This document shows, one piece after another, positions 45,264-54,055 of a stretch of DNA of 64,000 bases. Source of the stretch: Flavobacterium swingsii (GTDB taxonomy: Bacteria > Bacteroidota > Bacteroidia > Flavobacteriales > Flavobacteriaceae); contig NZ_FOJT01000001.1 of the NCBI RefSeq assembly GCF_900111965.1, forward strand, positions 434,001-498,000, written 5' to 3'. The notes below the pieces were generated by a model. That model was given only the letters and a program-made list of their open reading frames with translations. It did no database searches and was not told the origin of the DNA. Positions within the stretch are counted from its first letter, which is position 1, and every line of letters starts with the position of its first letter. A program made the translations under genes and the position numbers.

Positions 45264-46517
45264 TTTGTCACATTATTGCTGATTACAATTTTCATAAGTT
45301 GTACAGAACCTTATGCACTTCAAACAAATACGTTTGAAGATGTTATTGTTGTCGAAGCAACCATAACTAACGAGTTTAAAAAACAAGAAATAAAACTTTC
45401 AAGATCCTATCGTTTGGAAGATAATGGACCCGATTTTGAAGCTGGAGCAACTGTTTTCGTGAAAGACGATTTAGGAAATCAATACAATTTTGAAGAAAAT
45501 GATGGTAAATACATTTCAACTTCAGAATTTGAAGCAATAGCTGGAAGAAATTACCAGTTACATATTACAACTAATGACGGAAAATCATATACTTCAAGTA
45601 ATGAAAAACTAACTACAGTTTCGCCATTGCAAGAATTAATTCCAGAAGTTGTAGTTAAAGATGGTGTAAAAGGAGTTCAAATAGTTGCAAAAAGTTTTGA
45701 CCCGAGTAGTACTGCTAAATATTATCGTTATGAATATGAGGAAACATATAAAATAATAGCTCCAAAATGGACATATTTAAGAGCAAATGCGTTAGTTTTT
45801 TCACCGCCTCGAACTGGCGCGGGTGTAGTAACAGGATATGTTGAATTAATACCTAGAACTGAAGAAGCACGGGTATGCTACACATCGAAAACTAGTAAAA
45901 ATATTATTCTTACAAACACTTCAAATCTATCGGAAGATCGCGTTATTCTACCAACGAGATTCATTAGTAGTAAGGATTATATAATTATGAATAGATATAG
46001 TATTTTGGTAAAGCAATATGTAGAAAATCTTGCTTCCTATACATATCATCAAACACTAAAGAAATTGTCAAATTCAGACAGTACATTATCTCAAAATCAG
46101 CCTGGTTTTATAACATCCAATGTAGTTTCTACTTCAAATCTAAAAGAAAAAGTTTTAGGTTATTTTAGTGTGAATTCGTACTCTGAAAAGAGAGTTTTTT
46201 TTAATTTTCAAGATATATTCCCCTCAGAAGCGATTCCCTTGTATCCATACGATTGTCCAGATCCAATACCAGGAGATCGCGAAAACGAATTTTATTTCAA
46301 ATATTGTTTCGATCCAGCACCAGATTGTGCTGCTGTTAATATTTTAGATCTATTGATGAAAAGAAAAAGTGTTTACTATTCAGGATATCCAGGCATTGGC
46401 ACAATACCCAGTGGGGGTCTGGGTGGGCCAGCACCAACACTGCTTTTATATCCTATTCAATGTGGAGACTGCACTTCTTTTTCTAACAACATAAAACCAA
46501 TATTTTGGATAGACTAA
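45243..46517 (+). CDS. DUF4249 lipoprotein, paralogue 2
   Basis: A 424-residue lipoprotein whose start codon is TTG 45243, overlapping the end of paralogue 1 by 13 bases; no ATG is available before the lipobox (IFISC). Mature residues 1-80 are nearly identical to paralogues 1 and 3, but the middle (KWTYLRANALVFSPPRTG) and the region before the C terminus (YPYDCPDPIPGDRENEFYF) diverge strongly. The end QCGDCTSFSNNIKPIFWID is again shared. It seems the most divergent of the three and may bind another ligand. Confidence 0.86.
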   Translation: MDRLKHIFVTLLLITIFISCTEPYALQTNTFEDVIVVEATITNEFKKQEIKLSRSYRLEDNGPDFEAGATVFVKDDLGNQYNFEENDGKYISTSEFEAIAGRNYQLHITTNDGKSYTSSNEKLTTVSPLQELIPEVVVKDGVKGVQIVAKSFDPSSTAKYYRYEYEETYKIIAPKWTYLRANALVFSPPRTGAGVVTGYVELIPRTEEARVCYTSKTSKNIILTNTSNLSEDRVILPTRFISSKDYIIMNRYSILVKQYVENLASYTYHQTLKKLSNSDSTLSQNQPGFITSNVVSTSNLKEKVLGYFSVNSYSEKRVFFNFQDIFPSEAIPLYPYDCPDPIPGDRENEFYFKYCFDPAPDCAAVNILDLLMKRKSVYYSGYPGIGTIPSGGLGGPAPTLLLYPIQCGDCTSFSNNIKPIFWID

Positions 46518-46525
46518 AACGCATA
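46493..46525 (+). repeat. Duplicated gene-junction sequence (copy 2 of 3)
   Basis: Same junction between paralogues 2 and 3; one base differs after the stop (ACGCATA instead of ACACATA). Confidence 0.8.
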
Positions 46526-47794
46526 TTTGTCGCATTGTTGTTTACTACAATTTTAATAAGCTGCACAGAACCTTATGCACTTCAAACAAATACGTTTGAA
46601 GACGTAATTCTAGTTGAAGCAACCATAACTAACGAGTTTAAAAAACAAGAAATAAAACTCTCAAGAACCTATCGTTTTGAAGATAATGGTCCTGAGTATG
46701 AAGCTGGAGCAACTGTTTTAGTAAAAGATGATTTAGGAAATCAATATAATTTTTGGGAAAACAATGGTAAATACCTTTCAACTTCAGAATTTCAAGCAGC
46801 AGCAAACAGAACTTATCAATTATTCATTACTACTAATGATGGGAAATCTTATGCATCGACCATTCAGAATCTAACAACCGATACTCCAATACAGGATTTA
46901 GTTCCAGAAGTAACTACTAAAGAAGGACTTCGTGGCGTGCAAATTGCTGTAAAAAGTTTTGACCCCACAAACACATCAAAATATTACAGATATGAATATG
47001 AAGAAACCAATAGAATTACCGCTCCTAAATGGTCTGATTATGACTTAAAATTTAATTATAGCATAATGTTCTGTGGAGCACCAAATTTTCCTGGATTTCC
47101 ATCGATAGATAGAGTAGCAAAAGGTAACGAAATAGGCAAAATTTGTTATAAAACAGAATCATCAACAGATATCATTTTAACAAGCACCAATAATTTATCC
47201 GAAGACAGAGTGAATTTCCCTGTAAGATTTATTAGCCAATCAGATTATACCATTGCAGAGCGATACAGCATTTTAGTTACACAATATGTGCAATCATTTC
47301 AATCTTTTAGTTTTTACAATACCTTAAAAAAAGTTAGTGGCTCAGGAAGTGTTTTGTCTCAAAACCAACCAGGTTTTATTTACGGGAATATAAAATCGAC
47401 CACCAATCCGAACGAGAAAGTAATTGGTTTTTTCGATGTAAGTTCCGTATCTAAAAAACGTGTGTTTTTTAATTATAATGAGATTTTCCCTGGTGAACCT
47501 ACACCAACATATTATGACCAATGCGAAGAGTTCATATATTGTCAACATAGATTTGTAGACTTACCTGGTGTGCCCACATATTGCCCTTGCACTTCCGATT
47601 CCCCTCTCTGTGTAGGGAGTCTAGGTTTAGCAGCTGGCCCGGGACGAGAATTAAGAGATGTAATACCGGACAAACAAATGATTTTCTATAATAACACAGC
47701 GGATATAGTAAATGAATTCATTATGGTAAAACCCATTTGTGGAGATTGCACAAAAGTAGGCGCTAACTTAAAACCAATATTTTGGATAGACTAA
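46505..47794 (+). CDS. DUF4249 lipoprotein, paralogue 3
   Basis: A 429-residue lipoprotein with TTG start 46505 and lipobox ILISC. Its leader resembles paralogue 2 (MDRLK at the start), while its body resembles paralogue 1 (KWSDYDLKF, QPGFIYGNIKSTTNPNEKVIGFF, CGDCTKVGANLKPIFWID), so it is mosaic. Differences to paralogue 1 concentrate at about residues 175-200 and 345-400 (FCGAPNFPGFPSIDRV and CPCTSDSPLCVGSLGL). It overlaps the next gene by 13 bases with the same junction sequence. Confidence 0.86.
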   Translation: MDRLKRIFVALLFTTILISCTEPYALQTNTFEDVILVEATITNEFKKQEIKLSRTYRFEDNGPEYEAGATVLVKDDLGNQYNFWENNGKYLSTSEFQAAANRTYQLFITTNDGKSYASTIQNLTTDTPIQDLVPEVTTKEGLRGVQIAVKSFDPTNTSKYYRYEYEETNRITAPKWSDYDLKFNYSIMFCGAPNFPGFPSIDRVAKGNEIGKICYKTESSTDIILTSTNNLSEDRVNFPVRFISQSDYTIAERYSILVTQYVQSFQSFSFYNTLKKVSGSGSVLSQNQPGFIYGNIKSTTNPNEKVIGFFDVSSVSKKRVFFNYNEIFPGEPTPTYYDQCEEFIYCQHRFVDLPGVPTYCPCTSDSPLCVGSLGLAAGPGRELRDVIPDKQMIFYNNTADIVNEFIMVKPICGDCTKVGANLKPIFWID

Positions 47795-47802
47795 AACACA
47801 TA
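47770..47802 (+). repeat. Duplicated gene-junction sequence (copy 3 of 3)
   Basis: Same junction between paralogue 3 and the MG2-like gene. This is probably the ancestral junction, because the first DUF4249 gene starts differently (MKSIYLK) while the MG2-like gene begins with the DRLKHI coding sequence that paralogues 2 and 3 also carry. Confidence 0.75.
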
Positions 47803-49530
47803 ATCGTAATTGCTTCTTTATTTATTTATAATCAAGCGACATTGGCTCAAAACAAGTATTCAATAAGCGAACTAAATGCTATTGATAAAAAGATTAATGA
47901 ATCCATTTTCATTAGCACAAACACCAATACCTTTTTAACAGGTGAGAATTTGCTGTATAAATTATTTTGTCTCAATAATAGTTCAAACGCTGTTTCTACC
48001 TTTAGCAAAATTGCATATATCGAACTCGTAGACAGCAATAAGAAAAGTATATTCACACAGAAATTGTTTTTAGAAAAAGGAATAGCAAGCGGAGATTTTT
48101 TTATACCTACAACCCTAGAAACTGGAAATTACAAACTAGTTGGCTACACTAGTTGGATGCTAAACAAATCTAATCCTGATTATTTTAGTATTGATATTTC
48201 TATTATAAATCCTTATCAAACTCCTACTAAGAACATAACAAATACAACTCAAGAAAATAATATTACTGACACCAAAAAAGCTTCGATAGAAACTACCAAT
48301 AATTTTTCTGTTGTTACAAATAAAAAAATGTTTTCAAACAGAGAAACTGTAACCTTAAACATTAAACCAAACACAACAAATGAATCTCTAAAAGGCAATT
48401 TCTCCGTTTCCGTCAGAAAATTAGATACATTTTCATCAAAAAATAAATTAAACATTAATGAATTTATAGCCTCTAAAAAGGCTACGAATATCGAGAGTAA
48501 CTATAATCTTGAGCATTTTATAATTCCAGAACTTCGAGGTGAAATTATTTCTGGAAAAATAATCTCAAAATCAGGCACAAATAATATCGAAAATAAAAAC
48601 ATTTCACTTTCAATACCTGGAAAAAATTATGCTTTTGAAATTACCAAAACAAATAAAAAGGGCGAATTTATATTTAACCTAGAAAAATCTTTCCCTAGTG
48701 CCAATATAATTATTCAAATTATCGAATCTGATAAAGAAAATTATAAAATTGAAATTAACAAAGTTCCATCTCCAAATTATTCTTCATTAACATTTAATGA
48801 ATTCCAACTAAATCCTGAACTTCAAAATCTTATTGAAGAAAAAGCAGTTGCCAGTCAAATTGAAAATGCATATTATGAAAATAAAAAGGATAGTTTAATT
48901 CCCATAAAAGACGCAAAAACATTTTATGATCCTTTATCAACTGAATATATTCTTAATGATTATACTAGATTCCCAACACTCAAAGAAACCGTTATAGAAG
49001 TTGTCGAAGGAATGTATTTTAAAACCGAGAATAAAATTTACAGCTTACATTTAAGAGATTTCGACCTAAACAATAAATTAGACATTCCCGCATTAGTAAT
49101 AGTAGACGGCTTAATAATTCAAGACATTAATGAACTTTTTGCACACAAAGCAGATCTTTTTTATAAAATATCGCTTATAAAAGGTGGATATTACTTTGGC
49201 TCAAAATTATACAACGGACTCATCTCTTTTACAACAAAACAATATGATTACGACAGTAAACTAAGTGGCGATTTTATAATAAAACCTGAAATCCTGAGAC
49301 CTCTTGGCGAAAAAAAATATTTTCAACCAAATTATAGCAATAATAACGCAAATAGAATTCCAGATTACAGATACCAGTTATTGTGGTTGCCTGAAATTAA
49401 ATTAGAAAATAAAGAACAAACAATATCATTTTTAACATCTGATGTTACGGGTGAATTCGAAATATTGTTAGAAGGAATTTCCGACAACGGAAAACCCATT
49501 TACGTCTCAGAAATTATCGAAGTAAAATAA
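47782..49530 (+). CDS. Exported MG2-like protein closing the DUF4249 operon
   Basis: A 582-residue exported protein with TTG start 47782, coupled to the end of DUF4249 paralogue 3. Signal peptide ends QATLAQ. An MG2-like domain (about 35-130: IFISTNTNTFLTGENLLYKLF and LETGNYKLVGYTSWML) precedes a beta-rich region (about 190-320), a plug-like segment (IPALVIVDGLIIQDINELF, YKISLIKGGYYFGSKLYNGLI) and a C-terminal strand domain ending IYVSEIIEVK. It is related to the 792-residue protein at 21476-23854 but shorter. Probably a periplasmic or outer-membrane component of the same uptake system. Confidence 0.72.
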   Translation: MDRLKHIIVIASLFIYNQATLAQNKYSISELNAIDKKINESIFISTNTNTFLTGENLLYKLFCLNNSSNAVSTFSKIAYIELVDSNKKSIFTQKLFLEKGIASGDFFIPTTLETGNYKLVGYTSWMLNKSNPDYFSIDISIINPYQTPTKNITNTTQENNITDTKKASIETTNNFSVVTNKKMFSNRETVTLNIKPNTTNESLKGNFSVSVRKLDTFSSKNKLNINEFIASKKATNIESNYNLEHFIIPELRGEIISGKIISKSGTNNIENKNISLSIPGKNYAFEITKTNKKGEFIFNLEKSFPSANIIIQIIESDKENYKIEINKVPSPNYSSLTFNEFQLNPELQNLIEEKAVASQIENAYYENKKDSLIPIKDAKTFYDPLSTEYILNDYTRFPTLKETVIEVVEGMYFKTENKIYSLHLRDFDLNNKLDIPALVIVDGLIIQDINELFAHKADLFYKISLIKGGYYFGSKLYNGLISFTTKQYDYDSKLSGDFIIKPEILRPLGEKKYFQPNYSNNNANRIPDYRYQLLWLPEIKLENKEQTISFLTSDVTGEFEILLEGISDNGKPIYVSEIIEVK

Positions 49531-49536
49531 ATGTAG

Positions 49537-49573
49537 AAAATCCCGTTTCATTAGCTTGAAACGGGGTTTTTGT
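49537..49573 (+). terminator. Terminator of the DUF4249 operon
   Basis: AAAATCCCGTTTCA (49537-49550) pairs with TGAAACGGGGTTTT (49557-49570; one G-T pair), then T-rich sequence. Confidence 0.88.
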
Positions 49574-49666
49574 TTTATTTTAATAATTAATTAATCTTTT
49601 TGTAACTTTTTGCTCACTCATTACGTATAACCACTTGTACACTTATAACTTTTAAGGGAAACTACA

Positions 49667-50530
49667 ATGAGACAGTTAAAAATTACCAAGCAGGTTACCA
49701 ATCGTGAAACCGCATCGTTAGACAAATATTTGCAAGAAATTGGAAAAGTAGATTTGATTACTGCCGATGAAGAGGTAGAATTGGCTCAAAGAATAAAAGC
49801 TGGAGACCAAGCTGCGTTAGAAAAACTAACAAAAGCCAACTTGCGTTTCGTAGTTTCGGTAGCAAAACAATATCAAAACCAAGGACTAACACTTCCCGAT
49901 TTAATTAACGAAGGAAATTTAGGTCTAATCAAAGCCGCACAACGTTTTGACGAAACTCGTGGATTCAAATTCATCTCTTATGCCGTTTGGTGGATTCGCC
50001 AATCGATTCTTCAAGCATTAGCAGAACAATCACGTATCGTTCGTTTGCCTTTAAACAAAATTGGTTCTATCAATAAAATCAACAAAATGTACGCTTTATT
50101 AGAGCAATCTAACGAGCGTCCGCCATCTGCTGAAGAAATTGCAAAAGAGCTAGACATGACTGTAAATGACGTAAAAGAGAGCATGAAAAACTCTGGTCGT
50201 CACCTATCTATGGATGCTCCTTTAGTTGAAGGAGAAGATTCTAACCTTTACGACGTTTTGCGTTCTGGAGAATCACCAAATCCTGACAGAGAATTAATTA
50301 TCGAATCTTTGCGTACAGAAATAGAACGTTCTCTAGAAACATTAACTCCAAGAGAAGCCGATGTAGTTCGTTTATACTTTGGTCTTGCCGACCAGCACCC
50401 AATGACGTTAGAAGAAATCGGAGAAACCTTCGATCTTACTCGTGAACGTGTACGTCAAATAAAAGAAAAAGCAATCCGTAGATTAAAACATACCTCAAGA
50501 AGTAAAATCTTGAAAACGTATTTAGGTTAA
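49667..50530 (+). CDS. rpoD: RNA polymerase primary sigma factor RpoD
   Basis: A 287-residue group-1 sigma factor of the short Bacteroidetes type, lacking the long region 1.1 and the non-conserved region. Regions in order: 1.2 ([20 protein letters not shown]), 2 ([40 protein letters not shown]), 3 ([12 protein letters not shown]) and 4.2 ([27 protein letters not shown]). It recognises the TTG/TAnnTTTG promoters seen throughout this window. Transcribed alone, closed by a GC-rich terminator. Confidence 0.97.
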   Translation: MRQLKITKQVTNRETASLDKYLQEIGKVDLITADEEVELAQRIKAGDQAALEKLTKANLRFVVSVAKQYQNQGLTLPDLINEGNLGLIKAAQRFDETRGFKFISYAVWWIRQSILQALAEQSRIVRLPLNKIGSINKINKMYALLEQSNERPPSAEEIAKELDMTVNDVKESMKNSGRHLSMDAPLVEGEDSNLYDVLRSGESPNPDRELIIESLRTEIERSLETLTPREADVVRLYFGLADQHPMTLEEIGETFDLTRERVRQIKEKAIRRLKHTSRSKILKTYLG

Positions 50531-50587
50531 TCCTAAAACCGATGACTAACAGTTTGATTAACTGTTCGTTTTTTGATTGATGATTGA

Positions 50588-50619
50588 AACTCCGGCTGAT
50601 TACCGGAGTTTTATTTTTT
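50588..50619 (+). terminator. Terminator after rpoD
   Basis: AACTCCGG (50588-50595) pairs with CCGGAGTT (50603-50610) around a seven-base loop, followed by TTATTTTTT. Confidence 0.9.
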
Positions 50620-50624
50620 ATAAT

Positions 50625-50632
50625 TACCTTTG
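50625..50632 (+). promoter_or_regulatory. -7 box of rpe
   Basis: TACCTTTG matches TAnnTTTG 21 bases before ATG 50654. It argues against an in-frame start at 50630, which would overlap the box. Confidence 0.5.
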
Positions 50633-50653
50633 CACAAACAATATAACTACACA

Positions 50654-51316
50654 ATGAAGAATACACTTATTGCTCCATCAGTACTAGCTGCCGATTTTGC
50701 TAACTTACAACGCGACATTGAAATGATTAACAATAGTGAAGCCGACTGGTTTCACATTGATGTAATGGACGGACATTTTGTGCCTAACATATCTTATGGA
50801 ATGCCTGTAATTGAAGCAATCAAAAAACATGCAACAAAACCACTTGATGTACACTTAATGATTGAAAAACCTGAAAGATACATTGAAGAATTTGCGAAAA
50901 TTGGTGCCGATATAATTACTGTTCATTATGAGTCAACAATTCATATTCACCGAACACTTACTCAAATTAAAAATGCGGGTTGTAAGGCAGGAGTTGTTTT
51001 AAATTTATCTACACCTGTTTCAGTTTTGGAAGATATCCTTTCTGAATGTTATATGGTTTTAATTATGTCTATAAATCCTGGATTTGGTGGACAAAAATTT
51101 GAAGAAATAACATACAATAAAGTTAGAAAGCTTCGAAAAATGATTAACGAACAAGGATTAGACACCTTAATTGAAATTGATGGTGGCGTTACCGATAAAA
51201 ATGCAAAACAATTAGTGGAAGCTGGAGCAAATGTTTTAGTAGCTGGAAGCTATATTTTTAAAGCAGAAAACCCAACACAAACTATTGCTGAATTGAAGAA
51301 AATGATACGTTTTTAA
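50654..51316 (+). CDS. rpe: Ribulose-phosphate 3-epimerase
   Basis: A 220-residue TIM-barrel enzyme of the pentose phosphate pathway interconverting ribulose-5-phosphate and xylulose-5-phosphate. Start ATG 50654 (MKNTLIAPSVLAADFANLQRD). Active-site motifs: HIDVMDGHFVPN with metal-binding His and Asp, LDVHLMIEKPE, MSINPGFGGQKF and EIDGGVTDKNA. The final part, from EIDGG to the end, has a decayed second copy at 52584-52692, about 1.3 kb downstream. A bidirectional terminator follows. Confidence 0.96.
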   Translation: MKNTLIAPSVLAADFANLQRDIEMINNSEADWFHIDVMDGHFVPNISYGMPVIEAIKKHATKPLDVHLMIEKPERYIEEFAKIGADIITVHYESTIHIHRTLTQIKNAGCKAGVVLNLSTPVSVLEDILSECYMVLIMSINPGFGGQKFEEITYNKVRKLRKMINEQGLDTLIEIDGGVTDKNAKQLVEAGANVLVAGSYIFKAENPTQTIAELKKMIRF

Positions 51317-51330
51317 AAACTCTCAATAAA

Positions 51331-51361
51331 AATGCCATTCAAAATTTAATGAATGGCATTT
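51331..51361. terminator. Bidirectional terminator between rpe and the type IX-secreted protein gene
   Basis: AATGCCATTCA (51331-51341) pairs with TGAATGGCATT (51350-51360) around an eight-base loop. Short T and A tracts flank it, so it could serve both converging genes. Confidence 0.75.
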
Positions 51362-51388
51362 CAATTTATATAAAATAAGGCTATTTAA

Positions 51389-52414
51389 TTATTCCTTGAT
51401 TAATTTATCTGTAAAAATAGGTCTTCCTTCAAAATCAATAATTTTTACTAAATACATTCCAACTTCAAGATTTGAAACATTAATAGAAAATTCAGAACCA
51501 TTTTTAATAATATTTTGATTAAGAACCAAAGACCCTTTTAAATCATATATACTTACTGATTTAGCTTGCACTGAAATATTTTCATTCAGTTTAAAATTAC
51601 AAACATCTCTTACTGGCATTGGATACATTTTAAAACTTGAAGCCAATTCGTTCGAATTTAAACCTAAAGCCGAATCAATTAACTGAAAAGCCATGGCTTT
51701 ATTAAATGTCGAACCTGCATCAATAAGTCCAGCCCAAGTTGTCGCATTTCTTTGTTTAGCAGTCCAAGAAGGATCACTTTGAGTACCTAAAATTGTAACT
51801 GGGGGAACAAATATTGCACCGTCATTTGTTGCATGTACTTGATATTCTAACCAATATGTACCTGCTGTAAGTGAGGTTGAAATTGCTGCATTAAAACGCC
51901 ATATTTTTCTAGTTGTTCCAGTTGCTGCTGCAACTCTATAAACAAACTCCTCTCCGCTTCCAGCTGCATTCAAAACATTGGTAGTCATATCTCCATAAAC
52001 CACTGTCGAAGTTCCAAGAGAAGGGTCTCCATTCCAGATTCTAATTCTTAAAACATCAATCGGAACTGTCGCTCCTACATAACCTGTTTGATAACCATAA
52101 ACATTTACATTAGTTAAGTTCCAAGTCTGACCAACTGGCACCACAAAATCGTCTGCTAAAGCAAGATTGCTAGTTAAAGCATTATTATAAACAGCAGAAA
52201 AACCTAAAGTTGTAGCTGGCGTTTGTAATTCTGACCATGTATACCCTACAGGAGCAGCTGTACTAGTTGCAGCATGTGTTACTCCAGTAGATATTGCTCC
52301 ATTTGAATACAATAACTGAGCATACGAGTTACACGATGTAATTATTATAAAAGTTGTAGAAATAATTTTTAAAGAACTTTTCTTTAAAGATTGAAGAGTA
52401 GTTTGTTGTTTCAT
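51389..52414 (-). CDS. Secreted protein with type IX (type A) C-terminal sorting domain
   Basis: A 341-residue exported protein. A signal peptide (about 33 residues, ending CNSYAQ) is followed by a Ser/Thr/Ala-rich beta-sandwich-like body (LADDFVVPVGQTWNLTNVNV, VLRIRIWNGDPS) and a C-terminal type A sorting domain of about 75 residues: MYPMPVRDVCNFKLN, KSVSIYDLKGSLVLNQ, LEVGMYLVKIID. The sorting domain directs export through the type IX system encoded at 5.3-10 kb. The body is typical of surface proteins of unknown function. The gene lies between rpe and a decayed copy of the rpe 3' end. Confidence 0.85.
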   Translation of the reverse strand: MKQQTTLQSLKKSSLKIISTTFIIITSCNSYAQLLYSNGAISTGVTHAATSTAAPVGYTWSELQTPATTLGFSAVYNNALTSNLALADDFVVPVGQTWNLTNVNVYGYQTGYVGATVPIDVLRIRIWNGDPSLGTSTVVYGDMTTNVLNAAGSGEEFVYRVAAATGTTRKIWRFNAAISTSLTAGTYWLEYQVHATNDGAIFVPPVTILGTQSDPSWTAKQRNATTWAGLIDAGSTFNKAMAFQLIDSALGLNSNELASSFKMYPMPVRDVCNFKLNENISVQAKSVSIYDLKGSLVLNQNIIKNGSEFSINVSNLEVGMYLVKIIDFEGRPIFTDKLIKE

Positions 52415-52583
52415 AAATTTATTTAGATTAAACGTTATTTACAAACATAATTAAGTAAATCACAAAAAAAACAAAAAACCGACTATCTACTTAATTACTC
52501 GGCACATAGCGTTATTTACAAAAAACATGTGTTCATGTAGTTTATCATTGTTTTTACTTTATGGAATAACTCCAAAACCAATT
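52415..52583. other. Intergenic region upstream of the secreted protein gene
   Basis: AT-rich sequence with no gene, tRNA or clear repeat. It should contain the promoter of the minus-strand secreted-protein gene, but no full TTG/TAnnTTTG match was found. Two short ATG-initiated frames exist on the plus strand and are dismissed as noise. Confidence 0.4.
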
Positions 52584-52692
52584 ATTGAAATTGAGACAGT
52601 GTGACAAATAAAAATGCAAAACAATTAGTAAAAGCTGCGCTGATGTTATAGTAGCAGAAAATCCAACACAAACCATTGCTGATTTAAAAAAA
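52584..52692 (+). pseudogene. Decayed fragment of rpe (3' end)
   Basis: The bases from ATTGAAATTGAG to GATTTAAAAAAATC align with the final quarter of rpe (from about 51172 to 51306): AAAAATGCAAAACAATTAG, AAGCTG, ATGTT, TAGTAGC, GCAGAAAA, CCAACACAAAC and ATTGCTGA are all kept in order. About 21 bases coding GSYIFK are deleted, and frame and stops are disrupted. It is on the same strand as rpe, 1.3 kb away, with the secreted-protein gene between. Confidence 0.8.
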
Positions 52693-52706
52693 TCACAACA
52701 ATATAA

Positions 52707-52740
52707 AAATAAAAAGCTCCAATATAATATCGGAGCTTTT
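52707..52740 (-). terminator. Terminator of the RND efflux operon
   Basis: AAAAGCTCC (52712-52720) pairs with GGAGCTTTT (52732-52740) around an 11-base loop; a T-rich tract follows on the minus strand. Confidence 0.85.
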
Positions 52741-52743
52741 TAT

Positions 52744-54051
52744 TTAAAACTTAATATTTCCAGCGATTTCCTTCAATGCTACTTCTGATATTTTTGCCTG
52801 AAACTTAGCATTACTATTCCTTGCAATCGCATTTACATAATTTTGTTGTGCACTACGGAATTCCAAAGTAGAAATGGTTCCGATTTTGAATTTATCTAAA
52901 GTAATTTCCAAATTCTTTTTTGCAATTGCTTCATTATTTTCTTCCAATTTAGACAATTCAAGATTCGTTAAATACGTTTGAAAAGCCATGGCCAATTGTG
53001 CGTTTAATGTTTGTGTTTGTTGTTCTAAAGCGATATTAGAATTTTCGATTTGCAGTTTGGCTATTTTCTCATTTCTATGCTGCTGAAACCCATTAAAGAT
53101 ATTCAATGAAGCCGAAACTCCGTAGTTAAAACCTCTGTTTGATGTTTGTGAAGTAAAACCCAAACTCGATTCGGTTTCATTAAACATATAACCCGTATTC
53201 AATTTGACTGTTGGATAACGAGTTGCGCGAATTTGCTTTAAATCTAATTCAGCGACTCTTTTGTTAATTAAAGTCAATTGTAATTGTGGATTTTGTTTTG
53301 TTGCCAAAGTATTCAAATCCGAAAGCACTAATTTATCATCAATTTCAACTGTTTCAACAATAGTAAAATTAGTCGAAACATCTCGAGCTAAAATCTGGTT
53401 CAATTGAATTTTGGTGTTTTCATACAATTCCTTCTGACGTAAAAAAGTCGTCGTATCGGTATTCATATCCACTTGAGCATTCAACACTTCTAACTTCGAT
53501 GCTTTTCCTATTGTGAATCGGTTTTCGGCCGTTTTCAATCGTTGTTTGGATATTACAATTGTCGTATCCAAAGCTTTCAGTAATTGTTGTTGTTGCACCA
53601 AATCGTAATAAGTGGTCATGACATCGCCAACTTTCGTTAAAATCGTCATTTTCAATTCGGCTTCACCTTGTTTTTGCAATTCTTTCAACTGATCGTAACG
53701 TGCAAACATTTTAAAACCATCAAAAACAGTCCAGCCCAAAGTCACGCCATAATTCAAACTGTTATTTTTAGCATTATTTAATTCTTGAACTTCACCAGTT
53801 GATCTGGTTTGTTTCGAATTTTGAATGTTATTATTTTGAGTTAAAGTAGCATCTAACTTCGGTAACATTCCAGCATTAGCAATACTTACGCCAACCGAAT
53901 CAATCTTTCCAGCATTGGAAGCAATTCTAATATCGTAATTATTTTTCAATGCAATACTTACTGCATCATCAAGTTTTAAAACTTCTTGCGCCTGAATTAC
54001 TGTTGAAACAGCAATTAAAATCAGTAACTGAAAAAAGATTTTATAGTTCAT
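52744..54051 (-). CDS. TolC family outer-membrane efflux protein
   Basis: A 435-residue outer-membrane channel with the start taken at ATG 54051 (MNYKIFFQLL), which gives a clean signal peptide ending VIQAQ; ATG 54069 or 54087 would overlap the RND gene. Two outer-membrane-efflux repeats are visible, each with a helical hairpin; typical segments are LDDAVSIALKNNYDIRIA and LNIFNGFQQHRNEKIAKLQIENS. It forms the exit duct of a tripartite pump with the two genes directly upstream, four bases from the RND stop. Substrate unknown. Confidence 0.93.
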   Translation of the reverse strand: MNYKIFFQLLILIAVSTVIQAQEVLKLDDAVSIALKNNYDIRIASNAGKIDSVGVSIANAGMLPKLDATLTQNNNIQNSKQTRSTGEVQELNNAKNNSLNYGVTLGWTVFDGFKMFARYDQLKELQKQGEAELKMTILTKVGDVMTTYYDLVQQQQLLKALDTTIVISKQRLKTAENRFTIGKASKLEVLNAQVDMNTDTTTFLRQKELYENTKIQLNQILARDVSTNFTIVETVEIDDKLVLSDLNTLATKQNPQLQLTLINKRVAELDLKQIRATRYPTVKLNTGYMFNETESSLGFTSQTSNRGFNYGVSASLNIFNGFQQHRNEKIAKLQIENSNIALEQQTQTLNAQLAMAFQTYLTNLELSKLEENNEAIAKKNLEITLDKFKIGTISTLEFRSAQQNYVNAIARNSNAKFQAKISEVALKEIAGNIKF

Positions 54052-54055
54052 ATAT

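Noticed and set aside
49642..49660. Shared word TAACTTTTAAGGG before rpoD and upstream of gldK (10059-10071)
   Set aside because: The two copies have opposite orientation relative to their genes and the word is short and AT-rich; probably coincidence.
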